A stretch of DNA of 19,105 nucleotides, from NCBI GenBank assembly GCA_030019485.1, contig JASEEW010000010.1:1-19105 (forward strand), given 5' to 3'. Below are positions 13,001-19,105 of this stretch, one piece after another. A model generated the notes under the pieces. That model worked only from the letters and a program-made list of their open reading frames with translations. It ran no database searches and was not told the origin of the DNA. Within the stretch, counting starts at the first letter, position 1, and each line of letters opens with the position of its first letter. Source of the stretch: Thermoplasmatales archaeon. GTDB lineage: Archaea; Thermoplasmatota; JASEFT01; JAUWIS01. The position numbers and the translations under genes were made by a program.

Positions 13001-15609
13001 CAGATACAGACGGCGATGTTGTGGCGTATAACTGGCGTTCAAGCATAGATGGAGTGTTAAGTACATCTGTATCATTCAGCATCTCTACATTGTCATTGGG
13101 TGAGCACACAATCTATTTCAAGGTAATGGATGATGATGGAGAATGGTCAGATGAGGCGACAGAGACTTTGGTGATAAATTTGAATGTTCCACCAACAGTG
13201 AACATTACATACCCAGAGGATAATCAAACAGTGAACGGTGTAGTAACACTTGTTGGTACTGCCTCTGATTCCGATGGCACAGTGCAAAAAGTAGAAGTAA
13301 AAATAGATGATGATAGCTGGCAGACAGCAGATGGAAACAATAATTGGATTTTCATTTGGAACACAACACTTGTTTCAGATGGAATGCATACAGTTTATGC
13401 AAGAAGCTTTGATGGTTTCGATTACTCAGAAACAAAATCTGTTCAGGTTAACGTACTTAATGTTGTTAATCAGCCACCAGTCGCAGAATTCACAGTTTAT
13501 CAGGGAATAGATGTCGCAAACGGTGATGAAATCAATATCACGCTCAGGGTTTCTGGTGAAAAATACAGATGGGTGAACCTGAGCGTTTATGCTGATGAGG
13601 ATAGGGTTGGTTTTGTGTCTGTTGAGCGTGTACCTGGTGATCCAAAGGAGCAGGAAAACACAACCTCAATTCTGATAGATGCCAGCAAACTCTACACTAT
13701 CATCATTAATTGTACTGCGGATAAGAAGGGGGGCAACCCTGTATGGCTGGACATTGACTACAGAGGAATTACCTATGAGGAGCATATGGTTTTCCATGAA
13801 ACATCAACCGAGGAGTTTAATCTAACCACAATACTGGATATCATGATAAGGAGTGCCAGGATGCTCAGGTTTGATGCTTCAGGCAGTTATGACCCTGATG
13901 GTTCTGTTGTAAATTACACGTTTGATTTTGGTGACAGCTGCTTGGGTTATGAGAAGGTTATGGTTCATACATATGATGATTATGGAACATATACTGTGAG
14001 CCTAACAGTCATGGATGGTTCAGGGGATACAGATGTGGTCTTTGAGGATGTTGATATTCTGGATGTTACTGGTTATTATGCTGGGTATAAAGGGATGCTG
14101 GGTGTTGAGCTGGACTGTCCTGCTGATTTGCTTATCACTGACAGTTATAATATGTTTATTGGTTACAATGCTGTGAATATGAGTTTTGAGAACTGGATTC
14201 CTAATGCTTCAATGATTTTGTTTGGTGATATAGAAATTTATTTTATTCCAAAAGATGGTGATTATGCTTACAGGGTTTCAGGTAATGGTGAAGGAAAATA
14301 TGTTTTTAGTGTTTTCAGCCCTGGTGAGTACAGTCCAGGAGAATTTGGTCCGGGTGAGTTTAGTCCTGGTGAGTTTGCTGGTAAGATTTATTCTGTTGTT
14401 TCTATGGTGAGTAGCAGTACTGTTGATAATCTGCTGGTTGAGGATGGTGTTGTTAGTGTTAATTCTTCTGATGATAAGTGTTATTCATTGTATATCAAAT
14501 ATGGTTCAGAGTTGTTTAGTTTGGAGGATGTGCATATCACTGGTGGTTTGGTTCATAATTATACTGTGGTTGATTGGTCTGTGTTGTCAAGTACTGAAAC
14601 ATCATCTGTTAGGTTGGAGGTGTTTAATGGTAGTGTTTTGGAGGCTGTTCAGGAGCTTTGTTCTGGTTTGTTTGGTTATAGTTTGTTGAAGCCTGATCTG
14701 GTTGTAGTGAATGTTGCTATTGTTGGTTCTTTACGTGAGGGTGAGGTTGTTTCTTTTTCTGTTGAGGTTTGGAATAAGGCAAAAGTCACACCTGCGTCTT
14801 TGGCTGTGGCTAGGGATGTTTATGTTGAGTTATGGGTTGATGGTGAGTATGTTGGCAGCAGTTCTGAGATTTCATTGATTTATTCTGATTCTACTAAGTA
14901 TGCGGTTGTTCAGTGGAGGGTTAAGTCTGGCAGTCATGTGCTCAGGTTTGTTGTTTGTGCTGAGGATGATATAAACCCTGGTAATAATGAGTATGTTATG
15001 AGTGTGGATGTGGAAAGGGAAAAGCCATTGATTGTTATATCACCTGAAATAGCAGCAGTTGCAGCAGGTGTGGGTGTTGGTGCGGGACTTGTTCTGTTTG
15101 CCCTCATAGGCACGGAAATTGGGAAATACAAACTGTTCACAGTACTTGCACCGCTATATATGAAGACAAGGAAGGATGATCTGCTAAGCCAGTACACCAG
15201 GGGAAGGGTTCATGGTTTCATTGAGGCAAACCCTGGGGCGCATTACTCCCTTATCAAGAGAACACTTGATCTGCATAACGGCACACTTGCATACCATCTT
15301 GATGTCCTGGAAAAAAATGGTCTGGTAATGAGGAAAAAGGACGGCTTCAAGGAAAGATTTTTCCCTGCCAACAAGAAGCTCAGAGAAATAGATTATTTAT
15401 CAAAATCTGAGGAGGCAGTCATTGATGAAATCAGGGCAGAACCAGGAATCACTCAAAAAATGCTTGCCTACAGGCTCAGGATAAGTCAGCCCCTTACAAG
15501 TTACTATGCCACAAAAATGGTGGAGATGGGGATTATCACAGCAGTAAAGGATGGGAAGGAGATAAAATACTACTTAAAAGAAGAAAAATCCGATGAACCG
15601 CAACCATAA
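7078..15609 (+). CDS. Giant surface protein: beta-propellers, CARDB, Ig-like and PKD domains, one membrane helix, cytoplasmic tandem winged helix
   Basis: The protein has 2843 residues; GGTGA stands 1 base before ATG 7078 and 4 before ATG 7081, so 7081 may be the true start. Order: signal/anchor helix (about 12-32); PQQ-like propeller (about 45-415, ending GGDFRHTGY); three CARDB modules each holding an inserted domain (420-722, 726-1119, 1122-1424); Ig-like domain (about 1426-1521); three related Ig-like repeats (1533-1753, 1756-1859, 2037-2129) with two Ig/PKD-like domains between the last two; a split PKD domain (2132-2331); an unknown domain with SPGE repeats (about 2340-2535); a fourth CARDB-like domain (about 2538-2645); one membrane helix (about 2655-2682); two winged-helix domains (about 2705-2770 and 2775-2835). 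Nearly everything lies outside the cell, with only the DNA-binding pair inside. A surface receptor acting directly on transcription is the simplest reading, but this is inference. Confidence 0.93.
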   Translation: MMKDNNGMEGISKVLVVVLMGIVIGSGFAVVIPENSQVDATGKKVSPIQELNLSVLTAPLIWDNKVIVGCDDGRVYMLNLDLNQTIWTSPVLNGTMSKYLTADATGVYATTCTHETPYPVEGIVYKLSLSTGEILWNYSTGSGKIGGTSENLVFVGYTGYSVDDGYIIALNKLDGTEAWGPVHITDCATTLPALDSGKIYISGSAQTGVKFKAFYYDGAEAWSKYLGDADHGGYLVVDENEVFTLFASPDSSPDYYLRIYNSSSGNVKATYDILEREPYYCDFAVAPTKVIITNKNGVFAYERTNFGLLWSLGNSSLGSEPIREQPVVTKDTVIVGTKNNRINFINLTNGIVYKVEDVGAEITSPLSLLCGSSGCVYVGTSNGIKSVSFPTFGNATTWVSYGGDFRHTGYVDCSAVEQALPDLTLTSDDISFSNSNPNVDETIMINATIHNVGGNINQTYPSWEVKTEMNVLPDDPSEGWTLTQNGGTSTIFSEGGNNFLKIQTPATSPTGTLRYYIRNWTPDFSTGATGEVRMRTYGTNTGYAYFHLVSSDKRACLFIFPTYIEVTENEYRISLDTTVYHTYRLTIKGTTFKLFIDNLFYGEFQMDEPYMNFNTVLFGNPEDVPVNLQATSDWDYVYYTTKGAFPPEVAVNFYDGNPSADGVLIGTDTISSILTGGSGTASINWTPTTTGTHPIYVVVDPDNLIAESDEMNNEAYKSVYVSGTGLPDLTFTSDDITFSNSNPVVNETIAINATIHNTGNGTANNVTVAFYDGVPYEVAFDSSDAIIFSFGVYNGKLYSGSYGDPYSDQPGLGIIYVYNGTNWDTAYDTPEDCVKCFSVYKDKLYVGTQNCRENAQVYVYDGNTWSEIWSTTDHETWDFAVYNDKLYLGTGYPTGRVMVYDGSSWNTSFDSPAYHLQSLEVYKDRLYAGCSGGGRGAIYEFDGNYWNLSYDPPEDGFPDIVEYNDKLYACTWDGNIYVFDGLNWNVAYSPPKGVYRLSVYKDRLYAGGEAGIIYVFDGNNWATALDLPEECVYSLKAYDNKLYIGTGDSGRMYVYPGGTLIGTDVISLVQAGENAIASIDWTPTTTGNHTIYVVVDPDNLITESDETNNEAWKDITVNGASLPDLTLTSEDISFSNSNPNVDETITINATVHNAGENINQTFSDGFEDDIIGANPSKWEVVPGSSGDAIIVDNPIHTGNRSCSINDDILICKEMNGNITGFTVWIRANQTDELSEVRTGHHVGGSSGVRIRFGTDGNIGYFNGTTLYTISTYSTDTWYKILVIQNVEEKMYSLWINDTLIATNIAFFNSSANTYNFFTCDAGIWENHVPYGIYGTFYVDDILVSYQPESVIVNFYDGDPTVSGTLIGISILPPIPASNSEVASINWTPTTAGNHTIYVVIDPNNLIAESDETNNEAYKSVHVSGVDDIPPASCVNQISPYWQISMSFTITATASDNEGVYWVELFYRYSVDNVSWGNWVLFGKDYATPWGWSFNATEGDGYYQFYSIATDYAGNVEDAPLVADAICGVNTSVNQPPIVNITYPEDGQSVNGTVTISGSASDPDFTSTGWVDYILIGDAYDPPGDYSGVPNQTVNVNYTILGYALAYNITAGYLGLVSVSWSVINSGTSASTSPIIGVSSTFDAGLSNGTAIWVADAGDGHTDTVVFTIVSMSNTTVPNNSESTHKNRNSGTTVQKVEVKIDDGEWQLASGTTSWSFDWDTTTMDNGWHTIYARAFDGIDYSDVVSVSVYVDNPTVNQLPIVNITYPTGGQTVNEAVTITGTASDPDEIKKIAEPDGTTVQKVEIKIDDGEWQLASGTTSWSFEWNTTTVSNGWHTIYARAYDGVNYSNVVSVSVYVDNPILKAVISSPKENDVFFTTDSIYFDGANSTSIINPPPAYNWTSNISGFIGNTSQFYASLPAGSHLITLWVSVGNCTDYATVNITVIAPNQPPTAFIDSISPNPAIFGQGVTFTGHGTDTDGDVVAYNWRSSIDGVLSTSVSFSISTLSLGEHTIYFKVMDDDGEWSDEATETLVINLNVPPTVNITYPEDNQTVNGVVTLVGTASDSDGTVQKVEVKIDDDSWQTADGNNNWIFIWNTTLVSDGMHTVYARSFDGFDYSETKSVQVNVLNVVNQPPVAEFTVYQGIDVANGDEINITLRVSGEKYRWVNLSVYADEDRVGFVSVERVPGDPKEQENTTSILIDASKLYTIIINCTADKKGGNPVWLDIDYRGITYEEHMVFHETSTEEFNLTTILDIMIRSARMLRFDASGSYDPDGSVVNYTFDFGDSCLGYEKVMVHTYDDYGTYTVSLTVMDGSGDTDVVFEDVDILDVTGYYAGYKGMLGVELDCPADLLITDSYNMFIGYNAVNMSFENWIPNASMILFGDIEIYFIPKDGDYAYRVSGNGEGKYVFSVFSPGEYSPGEFGPGEFSPGEFAGKIYSVVSMVSSSTVDNLLVEDGVVSVNSSDDKCYSLYIKYGSELFSLEDVHITGGLVHNYTVVDWSVLSSTETSSVRLEVFNGSVLEAVQELCSGLFGYSLLKPDLVVVNVAIVGSLREGEVVSFSVEVWNKAKVTPASLAVARDVYVELWVDGEYVGSSSEISLIYSDSTKYAVVQWRVKSGSHVLRFVVCAEDDINPGNNEYVMSVDVEREKPLIVISPEIAAVAAGVGVGAGLVLFALIGTEIGKYKLFTVLAPLYMKTRKDDLLSQYTRGRVHGFIEANPGAHYSLIKRTLDLHNGTLAYHLDVLEKNGLVMRKKDGFKERFFPANKKLREIDYLSKSEEAVIDEIRAEPGITQKMLAYRLRISQPLTSYYATKMVEMGIITAVKDGKEIKYYLKEEKSDEPQP
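8335..11349 (+). repeat. Three CARDB modules, each split by a different inserted domain
   Basis: Each module opens with LPDLTxTSxDIxFSNSNPxV (codons from 8335, 9253 and 10441). Each ends with SINWTPTTTGxHxIYVVxDP, then ESDExNNEA. Between the two halves, at the FYDG hairpin, the first holds about 180 residues of concanavalin/LamG-like sequence. The second holds about 280 residues forming a seven-bladed propeller. The third holds another lectin-like domain (SDGFEDDIIGANPSKWEV). The shared halves remain similar at the DNA level, which points to duplication of the frame and separate insertion or replacement of the centre. Confidence 0.8.
9406..10245 (+). repeat. Seven-bladed beta-propeller repeats inside CARDB module 2
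   Basis: Seven copies of about 40 codons carry YxDKLYxG-type cores: VYNGKLYSG, VYKDKLYVG, VYNDKLYLG, VYKDRLYAG, EYNDKLYAC, VYKDRLYAG and AYDNKLYIG. Each of the first six ends with a (Y/F)(N/D)GxxW element. The leading VAFDSSDA strand would complete the last blade, the usual ring closure of a propeller. Confidence 0.8.
11674..13464 (+). repeat. Related Ig-like repeats with a recurrent insertion point
   Basis: Three copies (11674-12336, 12343-12654, 13186-13464) share VNITYP at the start, then TVQKVEVKIDDG and HTIYARAFDG. The third has the plain joint SDSDGTVQKVE. The second has about ten extra residues at that joint. The first has about 115 extra residues, enough for a domain. Copies one and two are close to 90% identical by eye over the TVQKVE half, so the duplication is recent. 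Confidence 0.75.
14320..14379 (+). repeat. SPGE(F/Y) short tandem repeat
   Basis: Four or five consecutive pentapeptides of the form (S/G)PG E(Y/F) (SPGEYSPGEFGPGEFSPGEF) sit in the unknown domain before the last CARDB-like domain. They are probably a flexible Pro/Gly linker or a small beta-turn repeat. Confidence 0.8.
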
Positions 15610-15629
15610 CCATCAGATGCTTCACAATT

Positions 15630-15637
15630 TTTATATA
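15630..15637 (+). promoter_or_regulatory. Box A for the leaderless Asp-repeat protein gene
   Basis: TTTATATA is centred about 26 bp before the ATG at 15660, and no Shine-Dalgarno site is present. The second giant gene therefore probably has its own leaderless transcript rather than depending on read-through from the gene ending at 15609. Confidence 0.65.
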
Positions 15638-15659
15638 CCCAGAACATATTTGTTTATGC

Positions 15660-18600
15660 ATGAAAAAATTGGTTGCACTCATTCTCATACTGGCTGTTTT
15701 ACTCATTGTGCTGTCTTACATATTCTCCCCTTCCCTGAAACCATCGCAGCATGTTAAGGAAGGAAAAGGTGGGGATATTCCAATGGTTGATTCTGATGAT
15801 GACGGCCTGCCTGATATAAAGGAAAACTATGATTACGGTACTGATTACAACAATCCTGATACTGACGGTGATGGGGTGCCTGATAACTGGGAAGCAGAGC
15901 ATATGAGGAGGTGGAGCAATGTTTCCCAGAAATATGAGCCTGCAGACCCTAATGTTGATGATGCCACTGATGACTGTGACAGTGATGGTCTTGGAAATTT
16001 TGATGAATGGAGGCATGGTACAGATCCTGGTAATAATGACACTGATTTTGATGGTATGCCTGACGGATGGGAGGTAAAATACAGTTTAAACCCTCTTAAC
16101 CCTGATGATGCTTATGATGATTATGATAATGATAATTTAACAAATATTCAGGAGTACCAGCACGACACAAACCCAAATAAAAATGATTCTGACAATGACG
16201 GTTTAAATGATTATGATGAAATTTTCATTCATAGGACAGAGCCGAATAATCCTGATTCTGATTTTGATGGTATGCCTGACGGCTGGGAAGTGAAAAATGG
16301 TTTAAATCCCCTGATAGATGATGCCTGCAACGATGACGATGATGACAGTTTAACCAATTTGGAGGAGTACATGCATGACACAGACCCTGGTAATCCTGAT
16401 ACTGATTTTGATGGTATGCCTGACGGCTGGGAGGTAAAATATGATTTAAATCCTTTGAAGGACGATGCTTTTAATGATGATGACAATGATAATTTAACAA
16501 ATATTGAAGAATACATGAATAGCACATTTCCGGATAATCCTGATTCTGATAATGACGGCCTCAGTGATGGGGATGAGGTACTTGTTTATCATACCATTCC
16601 GTTAAACCCTGATTCTGATAATGATGGTCTTTGGGATGGTTACAATATCACAGTAGAGGCTGTTTTTCATATTGGTGAGCGGTCCATTGGAACAGATGCA
16701 AACAGCCCTGACACTGATGAGGATGGGTTGAATGATTATGATGAGTTTGTTTTATATAAAACAAATCCAAATAAGCCTGATTCTGATGATGATGGATTAG
16801 AGGATGGTGAGGAAATCTTCTTAACACAATTTTTCCCGGAACTAATGGATATGTACCCAAATATCAAAAGCACAGATCATACTGATCCACTCAACCCTGA
16901 TACTGATGATGACGCTCTTCTGGATGGTGAGGAGGTTAAAAAATTCATAAACAGATATGACGGTACAATTATTGTGTGGTTTACAAACCCGCTCAACCCT
17001 GATTCTGATGGGGATAAAATCCCTGATGGATGGGAAGCAAAATATGCCAAATATAGAATTGATGGTTTTTATAACATTGACCCAAGAAATTTTGATGCAA
17101 ACAATGATTCAGATAATGATGAGCTGACAAATATTCAGGAGTACAACATTGGAACAGACCCAAATAACCCTGATTCTGATTTTGATGGTATGCCTGATGG
17201 GTGGGAGGTTTTTCATCAGATATTTAACACCACAACAGGAAAATGGACAATGAATCCAATAGAATATGATGCAGATAATGATATAGACAGCGATAATCTG
17301 ACAAACCTGCAGGAATATTTGTACAGCATTCCAGAATCATGGAATGTTTCTCTAAACGGTGTCTGGTGGAACGGAACAAACCCGAACAACTGTGATACTG
17401 ATTTTGATGGTATGCCTGACGGATGGGAATTGAAATACGATTTAAGTCCTCTTAATCCTGACGATGCAACTGAAGACCCTGACAGCGACACATACGTATT
17501 TCCAAATGGCGCATTCATAAGATGGGCAAACCTTGATGAGTACAGATACAGCATTACAGAGGAATGGGGCAATGAAACAATATGGGTTGGTGGCAAAACA
17601 ATTAACAGACTAAAAAATGGTGTGTGGTGGAATGGAACAAATCCTTTGAAGAATGACACTGACAATGGCAGCTGTCCTGATGGATGGGAAGTCTATTACA
17701 ATTTTGATCCAACAAATTCAGGGGATGATGTTTTTGATTCTGATTTTGATGAACTGAATAATTATGATGAGTTTGTTTCAGGCACAAGCCCGAGAAATCC
17801 TGATACTGATAATGACAGACTTCTTGATGGCTTCAACGTTACCGTTTTTTATGATGATGAGAACTGGAGTGTTTATCAGGACTGGATAGAAAACAGAGGC
17901 ATTGTTCATGTTATCAATGGCAGCATCTACACATTCATAGGTGAACAAAGTGTAGGAACAAAACCGTTAAACAATGATACTGATGGGGACGGCATGAACG
18001 ATGGTGATGAGGTTGAAAACGGTTTAGACCCGAACAACCCTGATGTAAACGATGACAATGACAATGATGGCTTAACAAATCAGGAGGAAATTCAGAACGG
18101 TACAAACCCAAACAATCCTGATTCTGATTTTGATGGTCTTCTGGATGGATGGAATGTAACGCTGAACCCTGCAAACCCACGTGATTTTGAGATTTACAAT
18201 CTCTGGCTGAGTGCAGGTTATTACCATGATGGCTACACATTCCTTGGTGAACTCTCATATAAAACAAATGCAACAAACCATGACACAGATAATGGTGGAT
18301 GCTGGGACGGCTGGGAGGTACATTATGGTTTTAATCCAACAGACTCTAATGACGACAGCTTCGACCCTGATTTTGATGAACTGAGCAATTCTGCTGAGTT
18401 TGTTTTAGGCACAAACCCTCTTAATCCTGATACTGATAATGACAGACTGCTTGATGGCTTCAATGTCACTGTTTTTTATGATAACGAGAACTGGAGTGTT
18501 TATCAGAACTGGATAGCCAACAGAAGCATCATCCATGTTATTGATGATAATATTTACACATTCATAGGGGAGCTCAATCTGGGCACAGATCCAACTGACC

Positions 18601-19105
18601 CTGACACTGATGGCGATAGCGTGAATGATGGTGAGGAGATTGAAAATGGCTTTGACCCAAACAACAATGAAAGTCATCCTGAAAACAGGACATGCACTCA
18701 AACCATAATTTTCAGCATAAGCCCTGACCCGAATAATCACACATTTTACAAGGGCGAGCATTTCAATGTCACAGGAATGGTGATAAATCTTACAAGCAGT
18801 TTGGGTGCTGCGAACATTACTGTTTATGTTTATCTTAACCAGTCTGGTGAAAGTTACCTTGTCGGTGTGGGGAAAACGAATGAAACAGGATGGTTCAGAA
18901 TAGAATGCATAATACCTGATGAGATAAACGCTGGGACTGCAACCCTGGCGGTAAATGCGCTGGGTAATGCAGAATATGTTGGCTCATGGGGTACTGAGGA
19001 GGGAGAAAAAAATGTGCAGGGATATGATGATAATGCGGGCTCATGTGGGATGATGATTGAGAGGAGAAAAAAATGTGCAGGAAATGGTGATGATAATGTG
19101 GGCTC
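15660..19105 (+). CDS. Giant membrane-anchored protein with thrombospondin type-3-like Ca-binding repeats, C-terminus cut by window edge
   Basis: I translated this frame from ATG 15660 to the right edge (1148 codons) with no stop. Residues 3-24 form a signal/anchor helix (KKLVALILILAVLLIVLSYI). Then, from about residue 43 to 1000, there are roughly 30 Asp-rich motifs of the DxDxDG type. Many lie in larger units such as DSDFDGMPDGWEV followed by LNPL and LTNIQEY. These match the thrombospondin type-3/calcium-binding loop pattern of archaeal and bacterial surface proteins, so the chain is probably a Ca-stiffened rod outside the cell. After the repeats comes a beta-rich domain (about 1010-1105: SISPDPNNHTFYKGEHF...), typical of an Ig-like fold. 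The last 40 codons are a low-complexity tandem repeat. The frame was continuous everywhere I checked. Partner and function are unknown; it directly follows the giant regulator-like protein. Confidence 0.9.
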   Translation, partial: MKKLVALILILAVLLIVLSYIFSPSLKPSQHVKEGKGGDIPMVDSDDDGLPDIKENYDYGTDYNNPDTDGDGVPDNWEAEHMRRWSNVSQKYEPADPNVDDATDDCDSDGLGNFDEWRHGTDPGNNDTDFDGMPDGWEVKYSLNPLNPDDAYDDYDNDNLTNIQEYQHDTNPNKNDSDNDGLNDYDEIFIHRTEPNNPDSDFDGMPDGWEVKNGLNPLIDDACNDDDDDSLTNLEEYMHDTDPGNPDTDFDGMPDGWEVKYDLNPLKDDAFNDDDNDNLTNIEEYMNSTFPDNPDSDNDGLSDGDEVLVYHTIPLNPDSDNDGLWDGYNITVEAVFHIGERSIGTDANSPDTDEDGLNDYDEFVLYKTNPNKPDSDDDGLEDGEEIFLTQFFPELMDMYPNIKSTDHTDPLNPDTDDDALLDGEEVKKFINRYDGTIIVWFTNPLNPDSDGDKIPDGWEAKYAKYRIDGFYNIDPRNFDANNDSDNDELTNIQEYNIGTDPNNPDSDFDGMPDGWEVFHQIFNTTTGKWTMNPIEYDADNDIDSDNLTNLQEYLYSIPESWNVSLNGVWWNGTNPNNCDTDFDGMPDGWELKYDLSPLNPDDATEDPDSDTYVFPNGAFIRWANLDEYRYSITEEWGNETIWVGGKTINRLKNGVWWNGTNPLKNDTDNGSCPDGWEVYYNFDPTNSGDDVFDSDFDELNNYDEFVSGTSPRNPDTDNDRLLDGFNVTVFYDDENWSVYQDWIENRGIVHVINGSIYTFIGEQSVGTKPLNNDTDGDGMNDGDEVENGLDPNNPDVNDDNDNDGLTNQEEIQNGTNPNNPDSDFDGLLDGWNVTLNPANPRDFEIYNLWLSAGYYHDGYTFLGELSYKTNATNHDTDNGGCWDGWEVHYGFNPTDSNDDSFDPDFDELSNSAEFVLGTNPLNPDTDNDRLLDGFNVTVFYDNENWSVYQNWIANRSIIHVIDDNIYTFIGELNLGTDPTDPDTDGDSVNDGEEIENGFDPNNNESHPENRTCTQTIIFSISPDPNNHTFYKGEHFNVTGMVINLTSSLGAANITVYVYLNQSGESYLVGVGKTNETGWFRIECIIPDEINAGTATLAVNALGNAEYVGSWGTEEGEKNVQGYDDNAGSCGMMIERRKKCAGNGDDNVG
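15786..18665 (+). repeat. Array of about 30 Asp-rich (TSP3-like) repeats
   Basis: DxDxDG motifs recur roughly every 20-45 codons. Five copies of the block beginning GATTTTGATGGTATGCCTGA (16044, 16260, 16404, 17178, 17400) are nearly identical in DNA, which suggests recent expansion or gene conversion. Some loops have lost the Gly or an Asp (for example DTDNGSC), so not every site should bind Ca. Confidence 0.85.
17655..18665 (+). repeat. 627-bp-offset duplication in the Asp-repeat gene
   Basis: The segment from 17655 (DTDNGSCPDGWEV) recurs from 18282 (DTDNGGCWDGWEV), and alignment continues for about 380 bp. It includes the unusual non-repeat block DRLLDGFNVTVFYD...ENWSVYQ, then IYTFIGE. The offset is exactly 627 bp (209 codons). 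The remaining 240 bp of the first unit have no second copy. Confidence 0.85.
18981..19105 (+). repeat. Tandem repeat of about 60 bp at the right edge
   Basis: Units start with GGCTC at 18981, 19038 and 19101 (the last cut by the edge) and share GAGAAAAAAATGTGCAGG at 19003 and 19064. The first unit is 57 bp and the second 63 bp, so the outer frame is kept. The shared core is offset by 61 bp, so it is read in different frames (EKNVQG versus KKCAGN). Confidence 0.8.

Noticed and set aside
7078..15609. Two or more fused or mis-assembled genes
   Set aside because: The frame is open throughout, domains run on without internal promoter or ribosome site, and a signal helix at one end with a membrane anchor at the other makes one protein sensible.
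17216..17665. 149-codon open frame on the minus strand, and similar ones at 16229-16525 and 17935-18276
   Set aside because: These are shadows of the Asp-rich repeats. Repeated GAT codons read as ATC on the other strand and keep stops rare.
15786..18665. CRISPR-like array
   Set aside because: The repeated units are in-frame protein repeats of varying spacing and no palindromic repeat/spacer regularity is present.

Overview
The window is archaeal. Several genes have TTTATATA-like box A elements about 26 bp before the start codon, which suggests leaderless mRNAs, while others use GGTGA Shine-Dalgarno sites. The tRNA gene carries an intron bounded by a bulge-helix-bulge (BHB) motif. The large proteins are built from CARDB, PKD, Ig-like and thrombospondin type-3-like modules, and one ends in an archaeal-type winged-helix pair. 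The base composition is A+T-rich. A member of Thermoplasmatota or a related euryarchaeal lineage fits this content, but the lineage is an inference.

Layout, left end (1-3077): a secreted subtilisin-like S8 protease runs off the left edge (minus strand). It is followed by a small secreted protein (minus), a divergently placed 88-residue winged-helix regulator (plus), and a small membrane protein (plus). The 3' end of that membrane protein gene overlaps a convergent DUF2085-type membrane protein gene by 75 bp.

Middle (3074-6275, minus): two transcription units follow one another. One encodes a zinc-ribbon/CarboxypepD_reg membrane protein coupled to the DUF2085 protein. The other is a tightly overlapping operon: ABC ATPase, ABC-2 permease and a CPBP/Rce1-like membrane protein whose first catalytic motif is altered.

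6352-6511 is a tRNA-Glu(CTC) gene interrupted in the T-loop (position 59/60) by an 85-nt, strongly self-paired intron. A BHB can be drawn base by base at its ends. One base after the tRNA, a PPC/DUF296-domain gene ends on the opposite strand. Its upstream region is shared with the next gene and contains a direct repeat and an inverted repeat that look like regulatory sites.

The right 12 kb holds two very large surface-protein genes on the plus strand. The first (2843 codons) has an outer part of two beta-propellers, nested CARDB/lectin-like modules, Ig-like and PKD domains and a final CARDB-like domain, then one membrane helix and a cytoplasmic tandem winged helix. This looks like a giant membrane-bound one-component transcription regulator or receptor, and it is the most striking object in the window. 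The second (at least 1148 codons, open at the right edge) is a membrane-anchored protein of about 30 Asp-rich, Ca-binding-type repeats with recent internal duplications. Together with the secreted protease they form a cell-surface island. That the two giant proteins interact, or that the winged-helix domain controls nearby promoters, is speculation consistent with the layout.
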